The notes: generated by a model not told the origin, from the letters alone. Shown: positions 26,401 through 34,778, counted from the stretch's first letter. The stretch: 64,000 nt of DNA from Bacteroidales bacterium (GCA_017544805.1 JAFYDK010000089.1:62001-126000), one strand, 5' to 3'. A program made the numbers and translations.

Positions 26401-27508
26401 TAGTGTTTTTGTTCAATGGATTTTCCGCTCTTGGCGAATAAAAAATTCCTCTGAAAACATTGCCTTTGGGATTGATAAAATTAAGACCGGCATTCCAAAT
26501 TCCCGCCCAAAAATTGCCGTTTTTGTCGGTTGTGATGCAGCGAACCGAATTGCCCGAAAGTCCTTTGTCGGAATATTCTTCTTTTAAGCGCAAGACCTCG
26601 ATGTTTTTGGTTGAAATTTGTTTTGAAAAATCTGCAATCGCTATTCCGCCATGTTCTATGGCGACCCATAAACGGCGGTTTTCTGACATTTTAATATCGT
26701 AAACGGTTTTTCCTAAACTTATTAATTCGTTGAAATCCGTGAATTTTAACGTTTCTCGATTTAAAAGTGCAAGTCCGGCCCGCGTACCGACCCAAACGTT
26801 TTGGTCAAAATCCTCATAAATCGACAAAACCTCGTTTGAAGGGAGTGATTCATTATCGCCGTCAATATGTTTTAAAAGCTTGAAACTTCCTGATTTTCTG
26901 TCATATATTCCGAGTCCTTGATGGATATATCCGATGAAAATTTCATCATGGCTGCCCTCAAGGACAGTCCAAATATTGTCGGGATTCCAATCTTTTATCG
27001 TATTGGAATTATAATGAATGAATTTTTGATTTTGTTTGTCGTAATAATCCACGCCGGACCAATAAGTTGCAATCCAAATACTTCCGTCTTTTGACGGTGT
27101 TATTTTGGTAACGGCATCGGAAATAAGGCTGTCGGGCGAGTTTTTGTCAGCGTTGAAAATGCGGAATTTCCCTTTGGAATAATCGTATGCGTTAAGACCG
27201 GCTCTTTGAGTTGCTATCCAAAGCACGGAATCGGTAGGATCGTCAAGTATACAATTCAACTCGTTGCCGCTCAGAGAGTTAAGATTTCTCTCGGATTTAA
27301 AAAATTTTTCAAATTCGTTGCCGTCAAAACGGTTCAAACCCTCTTCCGTTGCAATCCAAATGCAACCCTCTTTGTCTTGTGCGATGCTGACAACGCAGTT
27401 ATCACTAAGACCAAAGGAGGTTGTTAATTTTTTAACGTAATAGTTTTGCGCCGAAATTTTTAGCGCAAAAAGCATTAAAAAAAATATGAGTTGAAAGATT
27501 TTTGTCAT
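23441..27508 (-). CDS. Hybrid two-component system sensor/regulator of the PUL type
   Basis: 1355 residues, full length. Signal peptide 1-20; two-component regulator propeller repeats (W-I-A-T-E-E-G-L-N-R type) about 25-670; Y_Y_Y domain about 700-782; transmembrane helix about 791-807; HisKA with H845 in N-I-A-H-E-I-R-T-P; HATPase with N-L-I-S-N-S-L-K-Y (about 958) and G-T-G-I-G-L-S-L; receiver 1091-1205 with D1140 and K1192; AraC-type HTH about 1250-1353. It senses an oligosaccharide in the periplasm and activates a PUL. It is flanked by plsC (37 bp upstream) and a thioredoxin-fold gene and has no SusC/SusD neighbour, so its target is not evident; the xylan locus at 45-54 kb, which lacks its own regulator in the window, is one candidate. 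Confidence 0.95.
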   Translation of the reverse strand: MTKIFQLIFFLMLFALKISAQNYYVKKLTTSFGLSDNCVVSIAQDKEGCIWIATEEGLNRFDGNEFEKFFKSERNLNSLSGNELNCILDDPTDSVLWIATQRAGLNAYDYSKGKFRIFNADKNSPDSLISDAVTKITPSKDGSIWIATYWSGVDYYDKQNQKFIHYNSNTIKDWNPDNIWTVLEGSHDEIFIGYIHQGLGIYDRKSGSFKLLKHIDGDNESLPSNEVLSIYEDFDQNVWVGTRAGLALLNRETLKFTDFNELISLGKTVYDIKMSENRRLWVAIEHGGIAIADFSKQISTKNIEVLRLKEEYSDKGLSGNSVRCITTDKNGNFWAGIWNAGLNFINPKGNVFRGIFYSPRAENPLNKNTKNLNCKSILSVIGDNEGRLWIGTDDGGINVFSFGKRIAVYKSENSGLKSNCVQAAYKDSKGNLWFGTFHGGIAVYDFKTQSFQTLAEGMDIRGFCAYDENHIIVATSNGILLADIDKKQIVSTHKLPQNLVRNVLKDSYGNIWAGTFGGGVFILDRDFSVIKQFDTDNGFPSNTVNYIKEDSQKRIWVATGEGLVLFAEHENFDFKIISKKAGLKNAHIRAISEDRYYNIWVSTNSGISCYLPEYKKVRNYDSHYGIPSGEFASGAVFYGVDGVMNFGSAAGLCRFVPEEVLTERNTPQAKIAKIKIYLPGDLESTDRQNVKIIHNAGEKIVLKHDENSFAISLFVDNYALSNIIEYATMLEGAEKNYYRVNDAENVIFRNLSPGKYTLKIKTRFISENFESKTTDLRIIVLPPWYQTKAANTFYILLILGAIFLSFKAYKRRVNIRAQLKSEKENREKQEALNEEKMRFYTNIAHEIRTPLSLIVGPLEDLATDTKLEENVRKKLKLINQSSQKLLKLANNLLDLRKTETQNKKLYITQGILNQVIEQETLKYKELNRNKDLEIIYECEENDFEMLFDRQCIVTILDNLISNSLKYTEKGFIKVSLYKRGNYAVISVKDTGYGISKEALPKIFDRYYQEQGAHQASGTGIGLSLVKNLIELHQGKVEVSSVLGMGTEFLVSIPLEGKYETSNNEELQEIIKDKNIEENHKADSQQTQSDKPVVLSVEDNTDIQEYIRISLSHNYTVITAHNGKLGIQAALEKIPDIIVSDIMMPVKNGIELCKAIKNDIRTSHIPVILLTAKDTLNDKTLGYEAGADSYLTKPFSATLLASRIANLLEKKHRLKEFFSAKTPVEPVKTAESTLKSQKEEIIKSLNPLDAEFIEKTDKIILENIENPDFSVTMLCEKNFMSTSSLYRKLKALTGISPNEYIRKIKMQTAGKLLSQGRYSIAEVAFKVGIRTEDYFRQCFKDEFGVVPSEFLKEISQ

Positions 27509-27545
27509 AATTTTTTGTGGAAATTACAACGAAAAAAAGTTTGAT

Positions 27546-28304
27546 TTAATTTTTTTCTTCATCCGGCACGATGTCGTCTTCCGTGAGTTCGATAATTCTT
27601 TGACGGACAATTTTTGCAATATCCTCAGGTTTTAAATTTTCGTACTCTTGAACGGGAATCGGACGTCCGTATTTTACTTTCACGCGGTTAGGCGTTACGA
27701 TAAAACCGCCTTTAGGACTCAAGTCGTAAAGACCTGTTAAGCCAACGGGCAAAATAGGAGCTTTTACGATTTGTGCCATTTTGAACGGTATCTTTTTGAG
27801 TTGCTGAATTTTACCGTTTTCAGAGCGGTGTCCTTCTGGGAAAACCAAAAGGGACGCATTTTTTTCCTTCATGTTTTGTGCCGCTTTTTCAAAAGTGCGG
27901 AACGAACTCAAAATATTTTTTCTGTTAATGGGTAAAGTTCCGTATTTGCGTATAAAATATCCGTAAATCGGCCATGAAAAATGACTTTCAGCCTCTATTC
28001 CGAACGTATAATTTGGCAGCGTAGAGCATACAACGGGAATGTCGAAAAAGCTTATGTGATTCGGCATTATGATATATGACTGTTCGTAATTGAAATCTTC
28101 AGGCATTTCAACTTCGACTTTTATGAAAAGGATTTTGAACATGAACTGAAGCATTTTTTTTACGTTGCTGCATATTTTTTCCGGTTTTATAAAAAATAAC
28201 GCTATGATGTGCGATACCAATATTATAAACGCCATAGTAAACATTATGTACCACATATAAAGCGATACGAAGAATTTTCCGATAAGTTTAAAAAAGTTTA
28301 TCAT
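27546..28304 (-). CDS. plsC: 1-acyl-sn-glycerol-3-phosphate acyltransferase (PlsC family)
   Basis: 252 residues. Hydrophobic N-terminus (about 8-40) for membrane insertion. PlsC motifs: N-H-x4-D at residues 82-88 (catalytic H83/D88), F-P-E-G-H-R-S at 155-161, and the proline-containing V-K-A-P-I-L-P-V motif. Adds the second acyl chain to lysophosphatidic acid in phospholipid synthesis. The promoter with TAATTTTG lies 24 bases upstream. The hybrid regulator follows after 37 bp and may be read from the same transcript. Confidence 0.93.
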   Translation of the reverse strand: MINFFKLIGKFFVSLYMWYIMFTMAFIILVSHIIALFFIKPEKICSNVKKMLQFMFKILFIKVEVEMPEDFNYEQSYIIMPNHISFFDIPVVCSTLPNYTFGIEAESHFSWPIYGYFIRKYGTLPINRKNILSSFRTFEKAAQNMKEKNASLLVFPEGHRSENGKIQQLKKIPFKMAQIVKAPILPVGLTGLYDLSPKGGFIVTPNRVKVKYGRPIPVQEYENLKPEDIAKIVRQRIIELTEDDIVPDEEKN

Positions 28305-28327
28305 TTTTTCTAATCAATTTCAAGGCG

Positions 28328-28358
28328 CAAAATTAATACTTTTTTATAAAACCAGCAA
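28328..28358 (-). promoter_or_regulatory. Promoter of plsC (TTG-N20-TAATTTTG)
   Basis: On the minus strand TTG (28356-28358) and TAATTTTG (28328-28335) are 20 bases apart, matching the Bacteroidota consensus. The start would fall just before the ATG at 28304. Confidence 0.65.
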
Positions 28359-28373
28359 GAATATCCCTTTTTT

Positions 28374-28690
28374 TTATTCTACTATAATTTTGAAATTCAA
28401 AATTATTTGAGAGTTTTCGGTTAAAATACCGTTGTAAAATCCTTTTGGTAAATTTACGAAATTTGTATTTTTAACGTCGGAGATTTTTTTTATTAGAACA
28501 CCTAATTGGTTATAAATTAATAATGTCATATCAGAAAAACTTTCTTATTAGGATACGTTTTTTTTACAGCCTTTTTCTTAGAAATCAGTGTTATGATAAA
28601 ATCATCATCGGGGCAAACCCTAAAACTTATCGCCTTCACTGTTGAGAACCAAAGCGTAAAAAACGTGTTCTTCTTTGTTCGCAAAGTTTG
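28374..28690 (-). pseudogene. Decayed 3' end of a type IX secretion cargo gene (type A sorting domain)
   Basis: This otherwise gene-free 458-base gap (28305-28762) holds a degraded coding stretch on the minus strand. The last segment (28544-28374, stop TAA) encodes L-I-Y-N-Q-L-G-V-L-I-K-K, then N-L-P-K-G-F-Y and an end F-K-I-I-V-E, which matches the C-terminal type A sorting domain that targets proteins to the type IX secretion system. A second frame (about 28645-28526) supplies T-Y-P-N-K-K-V-F-L-I, the usual start of that domain, and a third (about 28690-28620) reads N-K-E-E-H-V-F-Y-A-L-V-L-N. Two frame changes, near 28620 and 28535, break it. No upstream body remains before the divergent pgpH gene, so this is a remnant, not a functional gene. 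Confidence 0.7.
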
Positions 28691-28734
28691 TATATTTTTT
28701 TGAAAAAAACAATATAAATGTTAAATTATTTTTT

Positions 28735-28743
28735 TATATTTGC
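28735..28743 (+). promoter_or_regulatory. -7 box (TATATTTGC) of the pgpH-type gene
   Basis: TATATTTGC lies 19 bases before the ATG at 28763 and inside the longer frame that starts at 28718, which decides for the shorter start. A clear -33 TTTG at the right distance is not seen. Confidence 0.6.
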
Positions 28744-28762
28744 TTTTTTAAAAAAAAGAAAG

Positions 28763-30898
28763 ATGAAATTTATTCAAAATAAATCTAATAGGTTTTCTTG
28801 GGCGGGTGCGTTTCGTGCCTTATTGTATGTAATTGCTTGTATGATAGTATTATACGCTATTCCTAAAGATAGCAAATTTAAATACGAGTATCAGAAAGGC
28901 AGTCCTTGGAAACATGAAAATTTGATTGCACCTTTTGATTTTTCGATTTATAAAAGCAATCAGGAATTAGAAAACGAGAAAAATGAAATTCAAAAAAACG
29001 CAAAAAAATATTTTAACAAGAATATTGAAGTTCAGCTGAAGAATTTGAATATTTTTTTGAATGATTTCAGTGCGCTTTATGCTGGATTTTCTTCGCATCA
29101 CGACACTTTGCCGGTAACGCAAAACGGCGGAGATATTTTTCATCAGTTAAAACACTTGATTTACACTTCGTTGAATCAGATTTATAACAACGGTGTTTTT
29201 GAAAACGATCAGGATTTAATAAATTCTCAAGATTCTGAAAATCAAAAATTCGTCTGCATTATTTGCGAAGGAATTACAACACAATTACCTATTAATGAGA
29301 TTTTTACAACAAAAACGGCATATATTTACCTGAATCGGGAAATTCGTTCTTTTTTGACCTTGGGTGCGGGCAAAATGACGGAGTCTGAGTTTAGAAACAT
29401 GAATTCCATGATTTCTAATTTGAGTCCTACGAAATGGATAACCTCAAACCTTGAATACGATCCCGCAACAACGGAAAAAGTTATAACCGAAAAACTCAAT
29501 TCGGTATCTTTAACGCGCGGTTTTGTTCAGAAAGGTCAGCGCATTATTTATAAAGGTGAGGTTGTTACTGAGGAGGAGTTTCAGATTTTGGAATCTATGC
29601 GCAAGGATTACGAGCAGAGCGGAAACAATTCGGGGCATAGAAATATTTTTATCGGTCAAGCTCTTTTTTATGTAATGATTTTTATGCTGATTTATATGTT
29701 TTTGAGGACTTTCAGAAAGGAGATTTTTTATCAGACGAAATATTCCGCATTGATTTTATCTCTGATAACGGTCATAATCGTATCTATCAGTATTAATATA
29801 AGATATGGTTTGGTAAATACTTGGATTATACCGTTTTCGCTTTTTGCGATTATAATAAAAACGTTTTTTGATACGAGAACGGGTATGTTTTTGCATATTA
29901 CGACTTGTGTGGCGGTGGCTATTATTATGGACAATCCGTTTGAGTATTTTATAATGCAGTTTATTGCCGGATATTTCCTTTTGATGAGTTACGAAAAGAT
30001 GAACCGCAGAAGTCAAACGTTTTTAACATCGGTGATTTGTTTCGGCATTTACGCACCTGTTTATATAAGTTATCAACTTTTCCATACAGGAATTATTGAC
30101 GAAATCAATTGGAAAAACATAGCTTTTTTGGCGGTCAATAGTATTTTGCTTTTGGTTTCGTATCCGCTTATTTACGTTTTTGAAAAGACGTTCGGACTTT
30201 TGAGCGATGTTACTTTGATAGAGCTTGCCGATAGTAACCGTCCGCTTTTAAGGCGTTTGGCTGAAGAGGCTCCGGGGACGTTTCAACACTGTATGCAGGT
30301 TGCTAATTTGGCGGAGGCGGCAATTTTTAAAATCGGCGGCAATCCGCATCTTGCCCGTACGGGTGCACTTTATCACGACATCGGAAAATTATCTTCACCG
30401 CTGTATTTTACCGAAAATCAAATAACAGGAGTAAATCCTCATGACAAACTTGATTATTTGAAAAGTGCTGAAATTATTATTAATCACGTGATTAACGGTG
30501 TTAAAATTGCAAAAGAATATCAATTGCCGACACAGATTATTGACTTTATAAAAACGCATCACGGCACTTCAAAGGCGGGATATTTTTATATAATGTACAC
30601 AAAAGAACATCCTGACGAAAAAGTTGATGAAAAATTTACATATCCCGGACCTCGTCCTATTAATAAGGAAAATGCTGTTGTTATGATGGCGGATTCCATT
30701 GAGGCGGCCTCGCGTAGCCTTAAAAAATACGACACCGAAACCATCGGAAATCTTGTTGAAAATATCGTTAATAATCAGATTGCAAACAAACAGTTTGATA
30801 ATACGAACTTGACTTTCAAGGATATAGATACGGTTAAGGAATTGTTTAAAGAAAAACTTCGGAATATCTATCATGCGAGGATAGAATATCCGAAGTAG
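28763..30898 (+). CDS. pgpH: Seven-transmembrane HD-domain phosphodiesterase (PgpH/YqfF family)
   Basis: 711 residues. One N-terminal transmembrane helix (about 19-35), an extracytoplasmic 7TMR-HDED domain (about 40-300), a block of seven hydrophobic helices (about 305-470), then a cytoplasmic HD domain with H509 (F-Q-H-C-M-Q-V-A-N-L-A), the H538-D539 pair in Y-H-D-I-G-K, and H-H-G-T-S and D-S-I-E-A-A motifs. Known for the family: hydrolyses cyclic di-AMP to pApA, so it lowers this second messenger. The start at ATG 28763 is supported by the -7 box upstream. It ends six bases before the convergent SGNH hydrolase gene. Confidence 0.93.
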   Translation: MKFIQNKSNRFSWAGAFRALLYVIACMIVLYAIPKDSKFKYEYQKGSPWKHENLIAPFDFSIYKSNQELENEKNEIQKNAKKYFNKNIEVQLKNLNIFLNDFSALYAGFSSHHDTLPVTQNGGDIFHQLKHLIYTSLNQIYNNGVFENDQDLINSQDSENQKFVCIICEGITTQLPINEIFTTKTAYIYLNREIRSFLTLGAGKMTESEFRNMNSMISNLSPTKWITSNLEYDPATTEKVITEKLNSVSLTRGFVQKGQRIIYKGEVVTEEEFQILESMRKDYEQSGNNSGHRNIFIGQALFYVMIFMLIYMFLRTFRKEIFYQTKYSALILSLITVIIVSISINIRYGLVNTWIIPFSLFAIIIKTFFDTRTGMFLHITTCVAVAIIMDNPFEYFIMQFIAGYFLLMSYEKMNRRSQTFLTSVICFGIYAPVYISYQLFHTGIIDEINWKNIAFLAVNSILLLVSYPLIYVFEKTFGLLSDVTLIELADSNRPLLRRLAEEAPGTFQHCMQVANLAEAAIFKIGGNPHLARTGALYHDIGKLSSPLYFTENQITGVNPHDKLDYLKSAEIIINHVINGVKIAKEYQLPTQIIDFIKTHHGTSKAGYFYIMYTKEHPDEKVDEKFTYPGPRPINKENAVVMMADSIEAASRSLKKYDTETIGNLVENIVNNQIANKQFDNTNLTFKDIDTVKELFKEKLRNIYHARIEYPK

Positions 30899-30904
30899 AT
30901 ATTT

Positions 30905-31591
30905 TTATAAATCTTTCTTTAAAATCTCTGAAACTTGGTCTGAAATTGCTTTCATACCTTTGATTGTGGGGTGTCCCCAATGTTTGTCGATGTTTTTGAG
31001 TTGAATATATTTAACACCGTAATGCTTGCAAATTGTTTCAGTTGATTCTACGATGTCTTTGCGTAACTCGCTGTTAATGATGAAATAAATTTTAACATTG
31101 GGATAGCGGCAAATGGCATCGTTTAGAAGTTTTGCAAGGGCGGGACGGTAAAAATAAAGATCGCCACGTGTAAAATTTTCATAACAATAATCTCCTGTTT
31201 TAACGCCTGCCCAGCTGTCGTTTGTGCTACCGAAAATTAGTAAAATATCGGGACTTCCGAGCCTTGGAAGGCGTGTTATGAACGATCTTGGAGAATAATC
31301 TTCATCGTTGTAACCGGTGTACGAAATTGTTGCACCGCTGTACGATTCGTTTTTTTCTAAAAGGAATCCTCCGTTTTTGATGAGTTGCCACCACCAAGTT
31401 TGCCTAACATCGTTTACGTCGGTGCGGTTAGTGTCAAGCTTTTGAAAATACCAAGTTTCATTTCCTTGGGGAATGTAATCCTCAAATGTTGAATACGAAT
31501 CCCCAAGAATTGAAATCCTTGGTTTAGTTTGCGCTGAAAGACTTAATGATAAGTAAATCAGCGCACTAAAGACTAAACTTCTTTTTAACAT
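30905..31591 (-). CDS. Exported SGNH/GDSL-family hydrolase
   Basis: 228 residues from ATG 31591. Signal peptide 1-20 (L-S-L-S-A-Q). SGNH blocks: S32 in L-G-D-S-Y-S, N124 in F-G-S-T-N-D-S-W, and H207 in H-W-G-H-P-T with an acidic residue upstream (D202). Such enzymes are esterases, often removing acetyl groups from carbohydrates. A frame that continues upstream to 32266 runs antiframe through the Tyr/His-rich gene, is almost all Thr/Ile, and is a shadow. No PUL genes adjoin it, so the substrate is not indicated. Confidence 0.88.
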   Translation of the reverse strand: MLKRSLVFSALIYLSLSLSAQTKPRISILGDSYSTFEDYIPQGNETWYFQKLDTNRTDVNDVRQTWWWQLIKNGGFLLEKNESYSGATISYTGYNDEDYSPRSFITRLPRLGSPDILLIFGSTNDSWAGVKTGDYCYENFTRGDLYFYRPALAKLLNDAICRYPNVKIYFIINSELRKDIVESTETICKHYGVKYIQLKNIDKHWGHPTIKGMKAISDQVSEILKKDL

Positions 31592-31616
31592 TGCAAAAAT
31601 TATAACTGAAAAAAAA

Positions 31617-32573
31617 CTATCTGTGCGAATTGAATGAGCTTCCTGAGGTTGAGGATTTTCCTGACGAACGGGAATTGCTGCCTGAACTTTTAGAGCTTGA
31701 ACCCGAAGAAGAACTCCGGCTTGAACTATTGTAGTTGCCGTGGCTTGAGGAATTTCCGTGAGAGGAACTGCTGCGGTTTGAATAATTCGATGAATTATTA
31801 TGTCCCGAATTGCCGTGGTTTGAGTAATTATTGCTGCTGCGGCTGTTTGAGTAATTACTGCTGCTGCGGCTGTTTGAATAATTACTATTGTTGCGGCTGT
31901 TTGATGACGAGTGATAACCGCTTGTTCCGTGCGAGGAATTACCTCTGTTGCTGTAATTGTTGTTATTGCCGTTATTATGACTTCTGTTGTCATAATGGTT
32001 TCCGTGGCTATGATGATGGTCATCATAGTGGTATCTGTCCCTATTGTAATAATATCTGTCCCTGTCGTAACGGTATCTGTTGTAGCCGTAATACGGTCTG
32101 TAGGGGTTGTGATAATAATAGTGACTATGATAATACGTTCTGTAACGGTACGGGTTGTAATAATACGAGTGCGTATGATAATACGGACTATGCCAGCTGT
32201 AATAACCCGGACGGTACGAATAAGTGTAGTAATGATGACGAACGCAGTTGTAATGCCAACGGTCATAAACTACGGGTCTGTACCAAGAATAATACAGCGG
32301 ATGCCAATATTCGGGAGTTGCGGCAACTGTTATGATAGTAGATGCTGCGGCAATCGTAAAAAGTCCGTCAAAATAGACCGTGGTTCTGACTCTCGGGCGA
32401 TGGAATCTTTTGATTCTGACCTCGTAGCTGTCATAAACTTCGTCTTCGATATTGTAGACTTCGGAATTGTCGTATCCGTCGTATTCATCATCGTCGTAAT
32501 ATGTATCTCTTTGTGCCCAAGCACTAAGATTCATAATCATTAAAGCCGTTATTAATAATGCAATTTTTTTCAT
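31617..32573 (-). CDS. Secreted low-complexity protein: Tyr/His/Arg-rich middle, Ser/Asn-rich tail
   Basis: 318 residues, not recognised as a family with known function. Signal peptide 1-20 (A-W-A-Q), an acidic Asp/Tyr patch (about 22-50), a short hydrophobic stretch (about 70-86), a Tyr/His/Arg/Pro-rich region (about 88-195, many Y-Y and H-Y pairs), then a Ser/Asn/Gly/His tail (200-318) with repeated S-N-Y-S-N and S-R-S-S units. The tail repeats are visible in the DNA as GCTGCTGCG-type stretches. Composition suggests an unstructured surface or envelope protein that could bind metal (many His) or cross-link (many Tyr); this is speculation. Similar composition-biased exported proteins occur in Bacteroidota. 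Confidence 0.8.
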   Translation of the reverse strand: MKKIALLITALMIMNLSAWAQRDTYYDDDEYDGYDNSEVYNIEDEVYDSYEVRIKRFHRPRVRTTVYFDGLFTIAAASTIITVAATPEYWHPLYYSWYRPVVYDRWHYNCVRHHYYTYSYRPGYYSWHSPYYHTHSYYYNPYRYRTYYHSHYYYHNPYRPYYGYNRYRYDRDRYYYNRDRYHYDDHHHSHGNHYDNRSHNNGNNNNYSNRGNSSHGTSGYHSSSNSRNNSNYSNSRSSSNYSNSRSSNNYSNHGNSGHNNSSNYSNRSSSSHGNSSSHGNYNSSSRSSSSGSSSKSSGSNSRSSGKSSTSGSSFNSHR

Positions 32574-32661
32574 GTCATTTAAGTTTTTCGTGTTTTTATT
32601 AATTAGATGTTATGATAATTAGAAATTGAATTTTTTTTGCTGTAAAAATAAATTAAAAAAA

Positions 32662-32712
32662 CTAAAAAATAAAACGGGGGCTGATTTTTTTCGCCCCCGT
32701 TTTATTTTTTAG
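32662..32712 (-). terminator. Strong intrinsic terminator after pssA
   Basis: A perfect 20-bp stem (32662-32681 with 32693-32712) with GGGGGC/GCCCCC core, 11-base loop and A/T-rich flanks. It lies 37 bases after the pssA stop and upstream of the Tyr/His-rich gene, so it insulates the two minus-strand units. Confidence 0.92.
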
Positions 32713-32748
32713 TTTAAGACGGTTTTCAAAAAAGAACGAAGAAAAAAA

Positions 32749-33585
32749 TTATTTAGTCGTCTTTTTTCTACTGTCTAACCAAAGTATGAACGAGATTAAA
32801 ATATAAAGCAGTATAATTAGCGGAATAGCAATCCATTTGAGTAGTATAATTAATATTACCGAACAGATTATGAAGTTGAATACCACTTTATTTTCTTTGT
32901 ATTTAATGTTTTTGAGTTTGAGCGAAAACATTGGCAAATTAGTAATCATCATTGATGCGATAAAAACGCACATCGGTAAAAGCCAATGCCAATTGCGGCA
33001 AACATAAACCTCAAGTCCAATAAGAGCAAACTCCAATTTGTAAGGGAAATTAACCTCCCAAATGGCGTGAGCTAATTTAAAAATCCAAAAATCTTCAGGA
33101 ACCATAGGTTCAATAAGAGCTATTGAGGCGACGAAAATTGCACAAGCCGGCGAAGCCAACCCTTTGAAACTATGCGATTGTTCGGGGTCGATGTTGAATT
33201 TAGCAAGCCTTAAAATCGCAAATACTGCAATCAGAGCTGCGCTCATTAATACTGCGATTTTCCAAAAAGGAGCATCAAACATTTTGCCGCTTATATGGAG
33301 AGCTTGTTTTAAAAGTTGATACATTATGGCAGTAGGTGCAACACCGAAACTTATTGCATCAGCCAAAGAATCAAGTTGTTTGCCTAATTCGGAGGCTGCG
33401 TGCAACAATCTCGCTGCAAAACCGTCGCTAAAATCGAATACGGCAGCAGCCAAAATAAAATATGCTGCATAAACGAGGCTTTTTTCGCCTTCCAACGCCA
33501 AAACCGTCGCCATTATTCCGCAGAATGCGCTTGAACAGGTCAACAGACTCGGCACAAATTTTAATTTACTTATAAATCTCGACAT
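32749..33585 (-). CDS. pssA: CDP-diacylglycerol-serine O-phosphatidyltransferase
   Basis: 278 residues with about eight membrane helices. The CDP-alcohol phosphotransferase motif is complete: D51-x2-D54-G55-x2-A58-R59-x8-G68-x3-D72-x3-D76. Makes phosphatidylserine from CDP-diacylglycerol and serine, the precursor of phosphatidylethanolamine, in the inner membrane. The serine specificity is inferred from overall likeness to bacterial type II PssA. The C-terminus is rich in Lys/Arg. Monocistronic, followed by a strong terminator. Confidence 0.92.
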   Translation of the reverse strand: MSRFISKLKFVPSLLTCSSAFCGIMATVLALEGEKSLVYAAYFILAAAVFDFSDGFAARLLHAASELGKQLDSLADAISFGVAPTAIMYQLLKQALHISGKMFDAPFWKIAVLMSAALIAVFAILRLAKFNIDPEQSHSFKGLASPACAIFVASIALIEPMVPEDFWIFKLAHAIWEVNFPYKLEFALIGLEVYVCRNWHWLLPMCVFIASMMITNLPMFSLKLKNIKYKENKVVFNFIICSVILIILLKWIAIPLIILLYILISFILWLDSRKKTTK

Positions 33586-33725
33586 TTTCTATTTTTCTAT
33601 ACTTGTTGTACTTTTTTAATAGCAAATATAAGACCATTTTTTTATTCAAACTTTTTATTTTGCCGTTTTTATTGGGGCAAAGTTCGTGTTTTTTTTAATT
33701 TTGTAAAAATTTATTAACGGTTTTT

Positions 33726-34778
33726 ATGAAACTTTTTTTTTACATAACGGCGTTTTTTATTTTTCTTAATGGTTATAACGCTGAGGCACAAATAGTTAAA
33801 TACGCTAACGATTATCTCTCGACAGCGGTTTTTTCTCGTGGAGTTTCTATGGGTGGAGCTGATTTTATGCTGTTTTCGGGTTCGCAATCTGTTTTTAACA
33901 ATCCTTCGGGGCTTGCTTTTGAAGATTATAAAATGGATTTTTCGTTGATGCATTCCGATTATTTTTCATCGCTTGCCTCTTTGCAACTTTTTTCGGCGGC
34001 TTTTCGTGCTGACACTTCGACTTTTTTAGGGTTCGGGGCGGTGCGTTTTGCGGTCGATGATATTCAAAATACGATTTATCTTTTTGATAACGGGAATATG
34101 GATTATTCAAGGATTTCGTATTTTTCGGTTGCTGATTATGCGTTTTTTTTCGATGTGTCAAGAAAACTTAAATTTTTTCCTGAAATTTCGTTAGGAGCTT
34201 CCATGAAACTGATTTACCGTCATCAAGGAAAATTTGCTGATGCTTACGGTTTCGGTTTTGACATAGGGGCAACTTATTCTCACAAAAAATTTTCTGCATC
34301 AATGGTTTTGAAAGATGTTACGACGACTTTTGATTTTTGGAGTGTTAACAAAAACGAGTTTGATTCCGTATATCTTTCAACGGGCAATTCAGTGCCGGAA
34401 AATTCTTTGGAAATTACTCCTGTTACTTTGGATTTAGGCGCATCGTATTATTGGAATTTATATAGTTTTAAGTTTTTGTGTGCTTTTGCCGTGAAAACTT
34501 TTTTCGATTCTGACACTTATTATTTAATACATTCAAAACATTTTTCAGCGGATTTGAGGTTAGGGTCGCAGATTTCATATTCCGATATGATTTTTTTGCG
34601 TTTTGGATTTTCAGATTTTCAGAAAAACAACAATTTAATAATCAGTAAAAAATTTTCAATGCGGCCTTCGTTTGGTTTAGGCGTAAAATTTTTCCGTTTC
34701 GGTTTTGATTATACTTTTTTCTCTGACAATTCTATCGAAAGGAATTCCAATATTTTTACCTTGAATGTCAAATTTTAA
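33726..34778 (+). CDS. PorV/PorQ-family outer-membrane barrel protein
   Basis: 350 residues. Signal peptide 1-22 (A-E-A-Q). The N-terminal motif S-R-G-V-S-M-G-G-A and the following N-N-P-S-G-L-A are the hallmark of the PorV/PorQ (FadL-like) family; the rest alternates beta strands with aromatic residues and ends N-V-K-F as barrels do. PorV shuttles type IX cargo and PorQ belongs to the attachment complex; which one this is, if either, cannot be told here (PorQ-like by size). A -7 box TAATTTTG at 33706-33713 precedes the ATG. It supports a type IX system in this organism, as does the sorting-domain remnant near 28.4 kb. Confidence 0.82.
   Translation: MKLFFYITAFFIFLNGYNAEAQIVKYANDYLSTAVFSRGVSMGGADFMLFSGSQSVFNNPSGLAFEDYKMDFSLMHSDYFSSLASLQLFSAAFRADTSTFLGFGAVRFAVDDIQNTIYLFDNGNMDYSRISYFSVADYAFFFDVSRKLKFFPEISLGASMKLIYRHQGKFADAYGFGFDIGATYSHKKFSASMVLKDVTTTFDFWSVNKNEFDSVYLSTGNSVPENSLEITPVTLDLGASYYWNLYSFKFLCAFAVKTFFDSDTYYLIHSKHFSADLRLGSQISYSDMIFLRFGFSDFQKNNNLIISKKFSMRPSFGLGVKFFRFGFDYTFFSDNSIERNSNIFTLNVKF

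Noticed and set aside
30905-32266. A 453-codon frame that extends the SGNH hydrolase far upstream
   Set aside because: The upstream part is a Thr/Ile-rich shadow of the low-complexity gene on the same strand; a proper signal peptide and ATG lie at 31591.
31697-32543. Long Cys-rich and Val/Ile-rich frames on the + strand
   Set aside because: They are antisense shadows of the repetitive codons of the Tyr/His-rich gene; they lack promoters and plausible composition.
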